Below are positions 11,501 through 26,900 of a stretch of 64,000 bases of DNA, one piece after another. The stretch comes from Sceloporus undulatus. Lineage: Eukaryota > Chordata > Lepidosauria > Squamata > Phrynosomatidae. The notes beneath the pieces are model-generated. The model was not told the origin of the DNA, searched no databases, and was given only the letters and a program-made list of their open reading frames with translations. Numbering within the stretch: position 1 is the stretch's first letter; every line of letters begins with the position of its first letter. Where the stretch lies: NCBI RefSeq assembly GCF_019175285.1, contig NC_056525.1, positions 121,474,543 through 121,538,542 of the forward strand, written 5' to 3'. The position numbers and the translations under genes were made by a program.

Positions 11501-14500
11501 CCATGCCACACCCAAGCCATTTGAGCAGACTCTATGGGCAGAGAAAGGTCCTCCAGGCTCGGAACTTGGTGGCAGCACCTCCAAGCTTGTCCAGTGGCAC
11601 GTCTGCTCTGCTCATATCATTTCTACCTTTCTGTTAAAGAAATAACATGGAATGATTCTACTTCATTAACTCAGGTATGCCTGTATTTATAAGCAGGCCA
11701 AATCAGGTATTACCAATGGACTTCCTTGAGGGCAGAGTTATGTTGGGACCTAAGACCTGAATTCTATTACTAGAATCATAGGCGGGATACAGACCTCCCA
11801 AAAAGGGCAGTCTGACCACGACTTGTTTTGCTGCACGAGGAAGCTGCAGCAGACAAACTGTGTGACTTCTTTGCACGGTAAAAAGAACCTGAAAAAAAGC
11901 GGGTTCTTTTTGCGGCACCATTGTGATGCCGCAGTGCACCAGTGGCACACTCACGACGTCACAGTGGTATTGCGACATGCAGATGCTAAGCCTCCATTGC
12001 GTCAAAATGGCGGCACCCATCTCTACAGGGCGCTGCCATTTTGACACCCTCGTCACGTAGGAGGGGTGAGTTGCGTCTGGAAGCGCCACCTCTCGCACGT
12101 AACGACGGCACCTCATTGCGCCTGTCTGTAGAGCACCATAGAATCATAGAGTTGGAAGGGACCCCAAAGGCCATCCAGTCCAACCTCCTGTCATGCAGGA
12201 GCTCTCAATCAAGGCACCCCTGACAGAGATGGCCATCCAGCCTCTGTTTAAAGAGCTCCAAAAAAGAGAGACTCCACCATTCTATGAGGGAGTGTGTTGC
12301 ACTGTCAAACAACCCTTGCTGTCGAGAAGTTCCTCCTAATGTTTAGGTGGAATCTCTTTCCCTGTAGCTTGCATCCATTGTTCCAAGTCCTATTCTTTGG
12401 AGCAGCAGAAAACAAGTTTGCTCCATGCTCAATATGACATCCTTTCAAATATTCAAAGAAGGCTATCATATTACCTTTTAACCTTCTCTGCTCCATTATA
12501 AACATACCCAGGTCCCCAAGTCTTTTCTCATAGGACCTTTCACCATTTTAGGTGTCCTCCTTTGGACATGCTCCAGCTTGTCAACATCCTTTTAAAATTG
12601 TGATGCCCAGAGATGGACACAGAATTCCAGGTGATGCCTGACTAAACCAAAATAGAGTGGCACTATTACTTTCAGACACTATGCTTCTATTGATGCAGCC
12701 TAGAATTGCATTGGCCTTTTTAGCTGCCACTTCGAAATGTTGATTCATGTACAACTTGTGGTCTACTAGGACTCCTAGATCCCTTTCACACATAGTCTCA
12801 ATTAGCCAGGTGTCCCCCATCCTATATCTATCATTTCATTTTTTCACCCTAAATGTAGTACCTTACATTTCCCAACTACAGAAGTCCCGCTAAACCAATT
12901 GTTGATGGTGAGTCAATGCCTATATAAATTCTATTGATTAATTAAGACTAAGCTGGTTGCAACTATAAGTAACATTCACTTCCATAAGAAAAACATTGAC
13001 TTTTCTTCCTTGTCATGTCGTCGCATTCCTAGCTCACATCCTGACAGGTGAACAGGACATGTGGGAGATCCTCTGGATGCTATGTCAGAGGACAAATGGG
13101 CACACTTTGCAATGCAAGGGCTTCCATAAGGCTTGTCAACTGACTTATGGGTACTTTTGGGCCAGATCATGATAGAATAGCAACCTGGGCTGCATACCAG
13201 CTGGGATTGGGTTGAAGAAGTAAGTTCTGACACATTGGTTGATGAGAACCTGCTGGATTCTGTGATTGGTCTCATTTTGGATTTCTTCCACAGACATCCA
13301 GAAAAGCAGTGGAGCATCAGCATTATGCATCTTGAGGAAGTGTCTGAAGTATTCCAGATGGGTGGGGTTTTGCAGTGTTTCTGAAAGTGATCTGGAGAGA
13401 GAAAGGAAAGAACAGGTTGCTGAGGACATCTGCTCTTCCTCTCAAATCACATTTAATATACAATCATGCTCAAGTCTTAAGTTGCAAATGGTGGATAGGA
13501 AATGGCGACAAATAAGTAGAATTACATTTCTTTTCCATCCTTCCCCACTCTAGTACAGGGATGGCTGGTGGATCCATTATTGAGGTGGCAAATCTGCTAG
13601 GTTTTGATGCAAGAAGAACTCCCATGCAACTGAATTGCAGATGCAGATGAGGAATGCTGCCTCCACAGCAACAGATCCACAGGTTGCTCCTGCTCCAGAA
13701 TACCGACTCCTAAGTCCAACAAGTGTCTTCTGTGTCATACTTAAGTCACTGAAAAGCTACAATTTCAGTAAAATCAAGGTCCTAATCCTTATGACAGTCG
13801 AAGTAATACAGCAGATAAGACTCTGGGGCTGACACCAGTGCGCAGTTAAAATCCTCCATTCCTCTATGAAGCTTAGTGAGTGAGCTTGAGGCAGACAGAA
13901 TTGTTCTGCCTAGTTAGCCTCACACAATGGAATGGTATACACTTGTCCCTCTTTTTTTGTGGACTTGGAGTCTGCAGTCTTGCTCTTCACGGGAGGGACA
14001 AAATGACAGTGTGGTCTGCGTGCGCACCATTGTTTTCAATGAGACTCGAATATTTGTGAATCACTGTTTTCATGAAAGGGGCTGGAACAGATCCTGCAAA
14101 TTGGGAGGGGCTACTATAATTTCCATGTACAGTGCTCTGAACTCTCTGGAAGATTTGAAAGAAAGACACTGGCAAAATAAGAATTTCTTTAAAAGGTGTA
14201 GGAACCATATTCAGTGGTAGCTGCGCTGGCCATGCATTAAAATACAACAAAATTCAAAATCCACAAAACAGATATACCGTTATTGGGACAACTACAATGC
14301 ACAAAATACAAGATGCAAGCTTTCCAAGTTACATTGACTTCTTCATCAGACAAAGATCTAACATCATCGCTTTTCTTCTCCTTTATGATTTTTGAGTCAT
14401 AGACCTACGCAGGCAGCAGGCATTCTCCTCCTTGACTCTTATGGGGAAATTGAGGCTAAATGGCAGTAAAAACTAGGTAGTAACATTTCACTGCCTTGTA

Positions 14501-17500
14501 TCCTCAGTACCTTCACAGCCAACAAATTTCAGAGGAAGGAACTGGCAAAACCTCTGAGTATTCCTTGCCTAAAAAAATCCTATGAAGTTCATGGGATCGC
14601 CATAAGTCAACAGGCACATAGGCACATAAACACACACGCACACAAACACATATATAAATTGAAGAAATATTCCCATTTTACATGTTGTAGAGGCATTCTA
14701 TGATCTACATGGCTATATTCAGGTTTCTCCCTCTCTTCTTGCACACACACACACACATGTCTCCTTTCATGTAACCTACCTTATTATCTGTTAACCAGCT
14801 GTCCTCATTGCTTTGGACTAAATATTTCCAAATGGTGCAAAAAAAACAACAACCCAACAACAACAACAAAAAAAAACCAACCCAAATACTGAAGCTTGCA
14901 CTTTTGGCATGGTCATAAAGGATAACAAGATGAAATAGTAACATTTATATGACTTATACTGAGCATAGCGATCTGCCTCCTTTGATGTAGAATAGAGGAA
15001 GATATTTGCTGGAGACACAGCCATTTGTTTTCCCAAAACATTGGAGGTGATATGATGAAAGGCAGGGAAAGCACAGCACACCTTCTTCATATATTCTATT
15101 TACATCTGCTCTAAACAGGCTTGCAAGAGGTGCTATACATAGTATGCAGTCATATGTTTGTTGATGCAGAAGGTCATTTAATAGACCTCACTTCTGGAAG
15201 TGGTGTATAGGACTGCAGCCCTAAATTTAAATCCAGTGACTAGTCCCAGCTAGAGAAGACTCGTGGAATCAATTGCTGAGTGGCACATTGACACTTAGGA
15301 AAATCACATTCCTTCAGTGGGCCCAGCCCAGTATTCACTAACATTTGGATTTAGTCCTTAAAACCTTTTCTATGAGACAAGGTGCCATGATGATTCTGCA
15401 GAACACTGACAACAACAATTAAATGGGAGATCTTGGCAAAGTTACATTTTGGGACATTAAAGTGTAGCTTTTACAAACACTTATATAATACCTCACCTTT
15501 TCAGCTGTCTGAAAAATGCACTGTTCTTGCCTTACGAATGCCCTGTGGCACTGGTAGCACAGGATGGTCTATCAGGGAGGGCAGGACTAGATGTGATATC
15601 GGTGGTATGAATGCAATCAATGTGCAGAGCTTTTCTTTTTTTTTGGGGGGGGGGGAATGCCTATAGCAGCCATCCCAACAAAAATCTCCACCCTGAAGCT
15701 GCTCTTCACATTTTAACAAAAATCCACCAAGCAGTGATACCTTTATTTGCCAACCAAAATGCACAATAGAAAGAGAGTTACATTTCCTCAGGGGGGTTCA
15801 AACTTTCCTGCAGCTCCTATTTACTGAACAAACAGGAAAGTTTGAATTGCATTCAGACACTTCTCATCACAGTTAGTATGTCTTTGAGTGCTGGAATAAA
15901 CAACGGAACATCTTCCCTGCGGTATCCCCATGCAATACCTGGGCTTTGTCAGGGGCTTTCTTGAAACAGGCCCTTTCCTCATGAATGACAAGCTTGATCT
16001 GCTCCAGCGGAGGCTCCTTCTTGCAGTCATTGGCCGAATTAAAACTCCTGCAGGGGACATGAAACAATATCCCCAGGTGAATACAAATCTTGTCATACAT
16101 AACTAGATCTGGGAGGCCCTATATGAGGAGCAAGCAATGCTCAGAAAGTTTAAAGCTAAGGTTGCTTTCTAAGTCATCATCATACCCATGACCTTCCAAG
16201 ATCTCATGGGTTTAGTATAGAATGATTTCATTTGTATGTAAGAAACTTGCTTTCCTCTCCCCTCTAGACATTTCTACTACCACTCTGTAACCTTCTGTAT
16301 TTCAATCTCTGGTTTAGCTTAGTCCCTATCTGTCTGAAACCAGATTAACTTTACCCTGGTTCCAAAGCCCCAGGGACTCACCTGCTTTTTGGCATTTTTG
16401 GCAGTAGGCCCTGAAGTTCTCACTAAGATGTTCCACAGCCATTTTGGGATTCAACCGAGCCAGCTTCTCAAATGGCATGCTGCTGTAATCTGTTGTTAAG
16501 AGAGCAAAGGGGAAGCATAGACATTACTAACACCACATGGCGGCCTAACCAATCTCCTATATGAATCTTTGTGTATTTAAGACCTGGTATGCAACAGAGT
16601 GGGAGCCACTATGGTGTAGTGGTTTGAGCATTGACTCTGGAGGTGAGGGATCAATTCCCCACTTGGCCATGAAACCTACTGGGTGACCCTGGGCAGGTCA
16701 CATGCTCTCGCCCTCAAGGGAAGGCAATAGCAAACCTCCTCTGAACAAATCTTGCCACGAAAATTCCATGACAGGGTTACCATAAGTTTGAAATCACTTG
16801 AATGCATACAACAACGAATAACAATGGGTCAGCTATTTCTTCAGTTCAATGAAGGAGCCCACTTGTGAATGCATTAGCATTGGCCCAAAGGAATTTTGTT
16901 CAAGGCACCTAAGCCAGGGTCAAAATCTCATGCCTCTTAGTTAAAAATATACCCTCCAGTATGAAAGAGGTACACCCTGGTCTTTTTGAAGTCTCCCTGG
17001 TTTGTATCTCTTTGGTTTGCATCCAACCAAACAAAAAAGGTAGTTGTACTTAGGCTCCAATGAAATTAGTATGAAAAGCTAGTCACAGCTAATTCTGTGG
17101 ACAGGTTTCAGTATGAATTTAGAATGACTAATTTAGTCTGGAACCGCTAGCAGCCCCTATTCTCATACCAAGGATCACTTGGTAGTGCATGTATACACTT
17201 GCACAGATCTACTTGAAACATCAATAAAGGCACTCTGTTTTCTGTGTTCCATGGATTGGGAACCTTTGGTCTTCCAGATGTTTTGAACTCCCAAAAGCTC
17301 CAATCAGCAACACCAATGGTAGGCAACTACCACCAATGGTAGGATATTGAAGCCTAAGAAATCTAAAGGACTAAAGGTTTCTCATATCTGTTGTATGTCT
17401 CATTAACTGTGTTGTAATGATAAGAACCTGGCCCTGGGATTTGCAAGATGTAGGTTCTAGTCCCCACTGAGTTATGAAACCCATTGGATGATGTTGGGCC

Positions 17501-17890
17501 AGTCACATTTTCATGCTGATCTAACCAGAGTTTGGAAAGTTTGGGGATTTTGGGGCTACAGGTCTCAGAATGCCTTGGCCAACATTAGCCACTGGCCATT
17601 TTTCTGGGGATGCTGCAAACTGCAGTCCAAAAACCAACTCTACCAAGTTCTGGAACAACTTTGCAGGGTTGTTATGGAAAGGAAGAGAATCATATATACT
17701 CACCTTGAGCTCATCTAAGAAAAGACGAGAAATCAGTGTAATAAATCAAAACAAATCATAGTTTTGGGGCTGTATGCACACAAATTTTAAACAGAGCAGT
17801 GTTGCCAAGCTACAATTGCTAGGATAGTTTTAGGGTAGAAGATGTGGCAGCATATAGTAATACAGATCTACACAGGAACAGGCATAAATA

Positions 17891-17944
<54 letters not shown>

Positions 17945-20900
17945 CACAGAGTCATTACAGTATAAGGATGTGCTCTAGGTAGCCATCACTGTCAAAGCTT
18001 TCAGTCCCAGCTAACCCAGCTCCTGACTGAACCATGAAGATGACCCTTATTTTTACCTATCTGTCGCACAACAGGCTCCATTTCCATGAAGACAGAGCCC
18101 CCCCTGGTCAGGTCTTGAGTGCCCAGCAGTTGCCAGTGCCGTCCACTAAGCAGGTCAAAATCTCTCATGCCAGCCAAGGCCTGGCTCAGATGCATCGATT
18201 CAATGGTCCTTTTGACCAGTCTGAGGCTCTCATCATGTTTGTAAGGCTGTTCTTCAGATTTCTTTTCCTTCCCACTCTGCAATGACAGGTGCGTAGGGAT
18301 ATTTGAAAAAGGTTTCTCCAGTCTGGCACCCTTCAAATGTTCTGGACTACAACTCCCATCATTCCCAGCCATCATGGGAACATCTAGTGGGACCCAGGTT
18401 GGAGAAGACTGTTAAAAACCAGCATACATTTTAAATGTGCACTGTACTCTAAACTAGGAAAATTAAGTTTCTTTGAGATTTCCTCCCTCCCCATGTTCAA
18501 TCCCTTCCCCATGTATAAAGAGAAATGTCTGACATGACTCCCTGGGCAAGCCCTCAGAAGTTCAGGGATATTAGGTGAGCTTCACATGGGTTCTTAGTAA
18601 CTAGTGCCACCCTTACCACATAAAACAAAAACATTTTGTCATCATGTTGGAGGAACTCCTCATAGAGAAAGCTGAGTATCTGAAAGAAAGCAAGAAAACT
18701 GCTGTAAGTAAATGTTTTTCTCCTCCATCATACACACCATTATAGGAGCAACAGGCCAGAAGGACTTGAAGAAGACATCAGAAAGGTAATACGGCTTTAC
18801 CAATGGGCAACAGAGCCAACTTCCTAGCTTGAAAGCCTATGAAAGTGTGATACTGGTGGCAGAACAAACCAATGTGCATGGACACTCGTTCTGGGCTGAT
18901 CATTCAGTCAATCAATCAATCAATCAATCACTTTCTCTATATTCCGCCTTTCTCCTCAAAGTGGGACAAAATGTTGCTTACAGTATAAAAGTAAAACCAC
19001 ATAATTGCTAAATCATATAGAAGTTAAGAATAAAACAATATTCAACTGTCTATAGAGTTAAAACTATTACTGTTGTTGTTATGTGCCTTCCAGTTGTTGC
19101 CCACTTAAGGGCAACCTAAGGCGACTGTATCACATGGTTTTCTTTGTAAAATTTGTTCAGAGGGGGTTTGCCTTTGCCTTCCTCTGGAGTTGAGAGAGTG
19201 TGATTTGCCTAAGGTCACTTACTGGGCTCCCATGGCCAAGGAGTGATTTGAATCCTGATCTCCAGGGTCCTGGTCAAGCCACTATACAACACTGGCTCCA
19301 TTTATATTGTTACAACCATGTGGGAGTATGTGTCTTCAAGAAAGGTTTGATATTAGGAAGGAGGATGGGGAGGAGGAGGAGGAGGTATATTGGTACACAG
19401 GCCATATTGTGTGAAATTCCAAGAATGTATCTTGTTGTCAAATTGTCACAAAGAGAAAGTAAGATTTCCCACCTTACAGATTTCCTTCTGTGCCTTGAGT
19501 AGCCATGGTATAACGTGTCCAGAAGGCAGGAGATTCTGCAAGCTATTGAGAGTTGATAGCTTCAAAGGAAGGTGCCAGTTGTTGCTCTGTGTCAGATAAA
19601 GCTCACATATCCTTTCTCCCATTACGTGGCGCAGAAGGATGTTCCCTTCACCAAGGGAGCACAACATCATGCGCAGGAAGTCCTCCAGATCATGCCACAG
19701 ATCAAGGAGATGCACCTCCATGGCATAATTCCGACACAGCAAAAACTCCCGAAAGGGACGTCCCGCACATTTGTCAGCAGTCAGCACCCAAGGAAGTAAG
19801 TCTAAGCACATGGGGGACTTCACCAGAGTCTTCAAATCAAGCATTGAGGGGAACTGGACCATAGGCGTAGAGCAGCGCAGATAACGCAGAGTGCCCTTCT
19901 CAGCGACCTCATCTGCCACAGGAGAGGAGGGAAACTGATCAGGACTGCTTTGGTTGCTTTTGAAGCTTGGTGACACATCAGAATTGTGCCCATCATTCAA
20001 ATCCCTCATGTAACCTGCTTGGCAAGGACTTGAAGCTGGAGTGGCGGAATGCTTCCCAATGTGGCAGTGCTCCCGGTCCACTGGACTGCTTTTGTTTGAC
20101 TTTTGCTTCCGGTGGCCCTTGCGTTTCCCTTTGCGGGAAAGACATCTGCCCCTGATGTGATCCCAGATCTTCTTCTTGCTTTTCAGACTGGAGTAGGATT
20201 TGGTGCTGTGGCTACTTGCTCTGATGTTCATTGTCAGTTGAGGAGACAGGGAATACCTCGGCAAGCCTGCCCTGTGTAATCGTTCCTGATACTCCCTGAG
20301 CAAGTGGAAGCATTTTGGCTCATTCTCCATGCTCCGCTTGCAGTGAATGTAGAAGTTGGGCAGCCAGTAACTTTCAATCTTGAACAGGGCCACTTTCTGC
20401 ATCTCACTCAGGATCTCCCTCCGAGTGTGGGCATGTTGAGGGTGATGGGGAGACATTTTCAGAAGTGATTCTGTGAACAACATAAAGAATGAAGCAGAGA
20501 GGGCTTAAGCATTCACAGAATTATGGAAGGAACAAAGTATTGTTTCTGCTGACTGGTCAAGGATCCTTTTTATTAATGATGGACAATTGGGAAACAATTT
20601 TCTGCCCCGGGACTCTTTAAAGGGTCTACATGCATAGTCATAAAACAAAGACCAGGAGATACTGGAAGCCCCACTTTCAAAAACAGATATTTTAAATGTT
20701 AAATACTGCAAATATCCCCACAGACTCTACTCAACAACATGTTTTGAGCCTCTTTGAATCTACATAGTTTATTATTGATTCAAGTCAGCATATGGCATAC
20801 CACACTTGTGATTTTCGTCCAGCTCTGATTAGATCTTACAAGCCTCCTTGCAAGGGTTGTCTTTAAGCATAAAATCAGTCCATAGGGACATGGCAATAAT

Positions 20901-23900
20901 GTGTGCATGGGTGTCTCATTAGCTTGAAATCTAGTATTATATCAACTATACAGACTGGGAAGAGTTACAGCCCCACACTTTTTCTTTCAAAAATCTTCTT
21001 TGAATATGCATTTGCCCTTATCCAAAAAATATTTTTATCTACAGTCGTCCCTCCACATTTACAGCATTGACCTAGAGATTCCTAGACAGAACACATCTCT
21101 AGGCATTTGTTGGTACTCCAACACAATTCTGTGGTCAGCTTCCAGCAGAAATTGACCATAGGGTTGTTCTGGAGGATCTGAAGATTCCTAGAGATGTGTT
21201 TCTCGATTTAAAAATAAATAGTGGGTTTTTATTTGTGGTTTTTCACTTTCACTGGGGCCTTGTGTCCCTAACCCCAGTGAATGTGGAGGGCTCATTGTAT
21301 ATTTGTCCTTATATATGTACAGATATGAATATTGTGTCAATTCATTTGTAACATTTATTTATATTTTTAAAACCATCTTATCTCTACCTTATTTGCACAT
21401 GCCCTTCTGCATTATTTCTGCTTTATGCAGTACAGTCCAAAGTAAGCTCCATTGGCTTCAATGGGAATTAGTCACAGGTAAAGTTCACTCTCCATCTTTC
21501 CTTTTGCTTTTGGTGAGGAAAAAATGAGGAGAGAGTCTGTTTTTCTTTCAGGGACTGATCAGGGTAAGGGAGCCTGGAGAAAAAATCAAGTTGCCAGAGA
21601 AGAAGGTGAAGGTGAGAGGCTTGTGGAGAAGGTGAGTGAGGTTCTTTGCCCCTTATTCACCCCTTGCACACTAGATGTGGGATGCAGTCATGATGAAGAC
21701 CTCTGGATCCATCATCATACCAGTAACCCACCCATTTGTCCTTGCTGGGGGACAAAACCCCTTCCCATTCCACCAGTCTGAGGCAATTACTATGTAGTGA
21801 TTCATATGTGTATATCATTGTGAGCTTGAAAGAGTGAAAAAAGGTTGTTCCTGTGTGTGTGTATGTCAAGAGGAATAACAAAAACATCAACATGTATGTG
21901 TATTTTACCAACGCTTGTGTTGCAGAGGGTGACAACTGTGGAACCCTCTTGCAAGTGTGTGGCCATCAAGACCTGGATCAGCGACACATAGAGATCCTGC
22001 TGGGACTCATCTGTTTCATCAATTCCAAGGATCCTTTCTGTAGCTAGCCAGAACTTGGTCAGTTCTTCCCCTGTAGATCAGACAAAAGGTTACTTACAGC
22101 CAGTCATTTCAGCCAATACCACATTTGAAATTGCCTGCAAAATTTTGTACCTGGCACAGCACCTCAGTTTCTGAATTTTTTCATTTTTTAAATTTAAACG
22201 TTTGATTGAATCTGATAGTTGTGAAAATGCATTTCAAAAAATAAGACTGGTAATAATTGGTAAAACAGCCATCTATCTAAAATACTGCTATTTTGTTGTT
22301 CTGTGCCTTCAAGTCATTTCCAACTTATGGGAACCCTAAGGTGAACCTATCATGGGGTTTATTTCCATCCTCTGAGGCTGAGAGAGTGTGGGTTCTCATG
22401 GTCATGCTGGGATTCAAACCCTGTTCACCAGCGTTGTAATCGAACACTTAAACCACTTCCTCCATTTAGTCTATTTGATATAATAGAAACCATGTGGAAT
22501 AGTTAGAATGCTGGGCTGAAACTTGGGAGATACAGATCAGGACATGTACTTGGGCTCATCACTGTTTTTCTTAGCCTGACCTAGATTGTGAAGATGAAGA
22601 TGAGGAGGAAGAGGGGAGGCATATGCACCCTTCTGAAGTCACTGAAGGAAAGGCAAAATAAATAGTTGACCCTTTTTATACACAGATTTTTTATACACGG
22701 ATTCAAGAATCCACGGTTTCAAAATGTTCAAAAAAAGTATAAATTTCAAATATCAAACCTTGATTTTCCATTTTTTATAAGGGACACCATTTTGCTATGT
22801 CATTATATTTAATGGGACTTGAGCATCCACAGATTTTGTTACCCACAGGGGATCTTGGAACCAAACCCCAGCGTATAACAAGAGTCCACAGTATAACTGA
22901 TAAATAATGCAAATACTTCTACTAATGACAGTAAATTGGGACCTTCTGTCAAAGCATATGCTCCACCCATTGAGCTTTGGTTCTTTTGGTGAAAGAGAAT
23001 TCTTCAGCCTTGATTGCCTATTTCTCTGCCTATATGATTTCTGACTCTGTTGCACTTCCTACCTTCTTACCTGCCATCCCTTGCATGAAGGAGCGGAAGC
23101 GCCACATTCCCCTGCTGCCACCAATACATTTCTCAAGAAGCCATTGATCAGCCCGTTTCCATCTGAGCATCTCCGCTGCAAAGAAAAGTCAGGAGTCAAA
23201 TCCTCCATCCCAGAAGCTCTTTCAATAAGATAAGTCCCCAAAGTATCTGAAGTGCTAACATCAAGCATGAGAATGACTAGCCTCACATGTTGGAACCCAA
23301 TCATTTCCCCTTTTGGGTAAATGTCAATTTGAAATGTAGTTAGCATAGTGTCCGTTTCCTGTGTTTTTGCATGTAAAGATTTCTTTTAACATTTGAATTC
23401 AGCTCTCACCAGCTTCTGGAGACCGGACGAAACTGATGAGCTCCTCGCAGAGAACATAGTGAAGGCACAAGTTAGTTTTGCAGAAGAAAGGCAGTCGATA
23501 TTTTTCCATCCAGTTCAACAAGCCTTTGTATTTTGACACCTGTATTGTTTCAAAAAGTGTGATGGCACATTAAAGAACAAGAATCAACAATAAATAAAAG
23601 GCTCAGCAGCACATTGATAAAGTTCAATGCCCTGCTGCCCTGAATTTAGAGAACTACTTGATTTTTCATGGAGACAAGAAAACAGACAATGATGATAGCT
23701 TCCTTGAATGTTACTGCCTGCAACAGGGACTAACTCTGCTGTCTAGATCAGTGGTGTAGAAGAGTCAGGATTCACAGGGTCAAAGCACCAGGGACCCTTT
23801 TACACTACACAGTTATAGTACCGTGATTGCAATTTTACTTCAGTTGCACATGCAGAGGAATTGTGTTAGTAGTTTAAAGAGGCACTAGAGCTCTCTGGCC

Positions 23901-26900
23901 AAAAATTCTAGATGCACCTCCCTAAACTAGGATAGATACATGGAAGTTAAAATTGAATCAAACTCTGTAGAGTAAAGGAACCCTACATCCTTTTAATTAG
24001 AAGGGATCCCAAAGTCCCTTGCCCTCCTTCCACAGGCTTCCCTGATTCCTCTGAGCTTCACTGCAATGCTCACAGTGCTTAGGGTACATAGGGTAATTCC
24101 CAGCAAAAATATATTGTTTGAGCTATCCTAGTAGTAATGGAAAGTATTTGGTCATGAATAGACAACGAAGACCCATTGGCTTTAAAAGAAGGAGATCAGT
24201 TCCTAGTGGAGTTAACAACTGCTAGAACTTATTTGTTGATATGGATCCTCAAAGCTGCCTCAGTTTTTGGGCTCTACTTCGGGGTGTGGCTTTGGAAAGT
24301 GTCATGATGAATATGTGTACATCAGAATTAACCACTACACCAGTGATCTGGACTGCAAAATTCCTCAGCCACACAAATTCTTTGCCAAGGCAATTCAAGG
24401 CCAAAGACAAGCATTTCAAAAAGAGAGATGGAAGAGAGTGAATGACATTCGTGGGGGAAAAGAGAGGCTTGAGATCAGCTTAGAGCACTATCACTGGAAG
24501 TCCTTTCGCTTCTGGATCTCTTTGATATCTGAATCCTGGAGCAATCATTCTCACATAATTGTTAGTTTGCTTATCCTGCTGAGAGATAGGCAACCAAGAG
24601 CTGATTCCCACAAAGATTTCAGTGATTGTCATTCAGCATGGACAAAGCAAGATGGCTGATGCTCACATTAACCCCTGATGTAAATGTAGGAATGCAAAGC
24701 TCATCTCCACTTGATGGGTGTATCATGCTTGCTTTATGAGACATCAGCCTGCACTTAATAATCACCATGGGCCCAAATGGTTATCCATCAAGGATCACAA
24801 AAAGGCTAGATGATTTACCATGCTGAAGGTACCATGTTCTTTTTTCCAGGCACACTTTAAAGCTGGGAAACTATGGTTTGCTGTGCAACTCCCAAAAGCC
24901 TCTGCAAAGTATGATAACTGTGTCCAAGTTGGAAAGAGGATTATGGAAGTTGTATTCCAGGAATAAACTTTTCCAAGCTCAGAGGCTATATTAATGAAGA
25001 GTTACAAATGAAACATCATGAGAAATTCCAACCATCACCCCTCCCATTGATGAAACATAAATAGGAATTCATTTGGGGGAAGGGCACTTCATAGTGAAGA
25101 TTGATAATTGGAAGACAAACTTACAGATTACATTATCAAATTCAATCTTGAAAAACAAGCATAATTCTCAGTCAGTGAGGGGAAATGTATAGCTTCCACT
25201 TCTGGTTGACCTACATCTTCCATCTACCTACATTACTGGCAATGCTGTCAAAGGTTTCTAAGAGCTGCACAACATTTGAAGGATCACATGCTCCACAACC
25301 ATGTTGAAAGTAATCACCTTCATTTTGGTTTGACTTCAGGGAGACAGCTTACATGCTTTACATTTATTAGACATATGGTTGAATATTAACAGCAACAAAC
25401 ACTTCTTACTGAAACTCTGGTTGGGGACAGTTAACTGCGCTGTATTGTTAGGATATATTAGGAGTGATATTGTTGGTATTATCTAACACTGTACAAAAGT
25501 ATGACAAGTTCTAGAAATTCTTGAATCTTACCAGGTTGCATGGTAACTCTGGCCAAAGATGCCACTGACGAATGCTGATGATGTAAATGGGTGTCTGACC
25601 AAATACCTGCATAGGCAGAAAAACAAAGAGAGAACGGGTGAGAAAGAAGGCCTGATTAGAGATGGTGGCATTTAGGCCTAGTTCTAGGTTCTGCAGGGGT
25701 GTAGTTAAGCAACCGCATACATGAGCAGTCAGCAATGGCTGGAGACTGACAATCTTCCATGGTGTACACATACATTTATTTTGTTCCACTTCTTCCTCTA
25801 ATCACACAACCTCTATAGGTTCTTAGCAATTCAAAAACATGTTTATCAGAGTGAAAAATAGAAAGAGAATACAGACCATATGGTTGTAAACTATCTTTAC
25901 AATCAACTGCGAGTCACAGGGTGGGGGTGGTTGGGACTTTGTTTCTTGTTTAAGGACCAAACTATCTGCTGTCAGCCATGTCATTTACAACTGAGTGTGG
26001 GGAGTAAATAGGAGCTGTGTGTGGCTCTGGATCACAATAATAAGTAATAAAGGAAGTCAATACTTTGATTTTACTGTAGTCAGCCCTTCCCAACTGGTTT
26101 TTGCATTGGGATGAAACTGACACAAATTGGGCTTTCCCTTGATGCAAATAGTACCTATAGGATGGGAGAAGGAAAGCCTTCTTTGTACTATCACAGGCCA
26201 TGCTAGATGCCACTCCTGGCTGTGATTTAATTTTAAGCAATCATATATATGCTAATTATGTGAATAATATCATGTCTAGTTTAGTCCTAAGTGTGTGAGT
26301 GTTAATCAGTTTCTAAGGGCCAAAATCTGGGTATTCCATTTATCAGTGGCTCAACAGGAAACAGATCAGAGTTGCCTCTATGATACAAGAGATTGAAATA
26401 TGTTTGTATTGGTCATAACAGAATTTTTAATATGCCCTTAAGCAGGGGTAGTCAACCTTTTTGAGCCGGGGACTGTGTTGCTGTCTCTCAGACAACTGGG
26501 AGGCTGAACTCAAAATGGCACCCGGAGCGGCACGGAAGCTGCGGCGGGGCGGCAATTGGCGGCAGGACTGGGCTGGGGCCGGTCCCAAGGCCTCACCGGG
26601 CTGGATCTGGCAGGCCGTAGGTTGCCAACCCCTGCCCTTAAGCTTTTTAGGTAAATGCCAAAACACACACACACACACATCCAAAAAAATAACATCTCAA
26701 CTCAGCAATGCAGAAAGACAAGCAAGGTTACATTATTATTAGAAATAAGCACACTCACCAGTTTGATCCCTCCCCACCCCAGCCCCATGGGATCCCTGTC
26801 AAGAGAAGGACAAGGTGCTCACTTAAAATTCTTTCACTCACTGCAACAATTCTTCACTCTTCTTTAAATGAAAGAGGGAGAGCCAGCCTGCTGTGTTTGG

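Noticed and set aside
12976-13323. 115-codon open frame overlapping the RGS exon
   Set aside because: Shadow frame of RGSL1 exon k; the RGS frame has clear homology and matching splice phase.
13700-13860. Open stretch on the minus strand (TQKTLVGLRSRYSGAGAT...)
   Set aside because: No known family, no neat exon borders; probably an interspersed repeat.
14955-15003. Short exon-like segment on the minus strand after gctgtgtctccag, ending at gtataag
   Set aside because: Phase does not fit between exons j and k, which already join in frame.
16603-16680. tRNA gene calls from SINE heads here and at other copies
   Set aside because: Box A and B-like motifs belong to tRNA-derived SINEs; no full cloverleaf.
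26759-26795. 37-nt exon candidate on the minus strand with good acceptor (cttctcttgacag) and donor (gtgagt)
   Set aside because: Its phase does not follow RGSL1 exon a, which joins exon b directly and gives the conserved NLPVFGQTP sequence.
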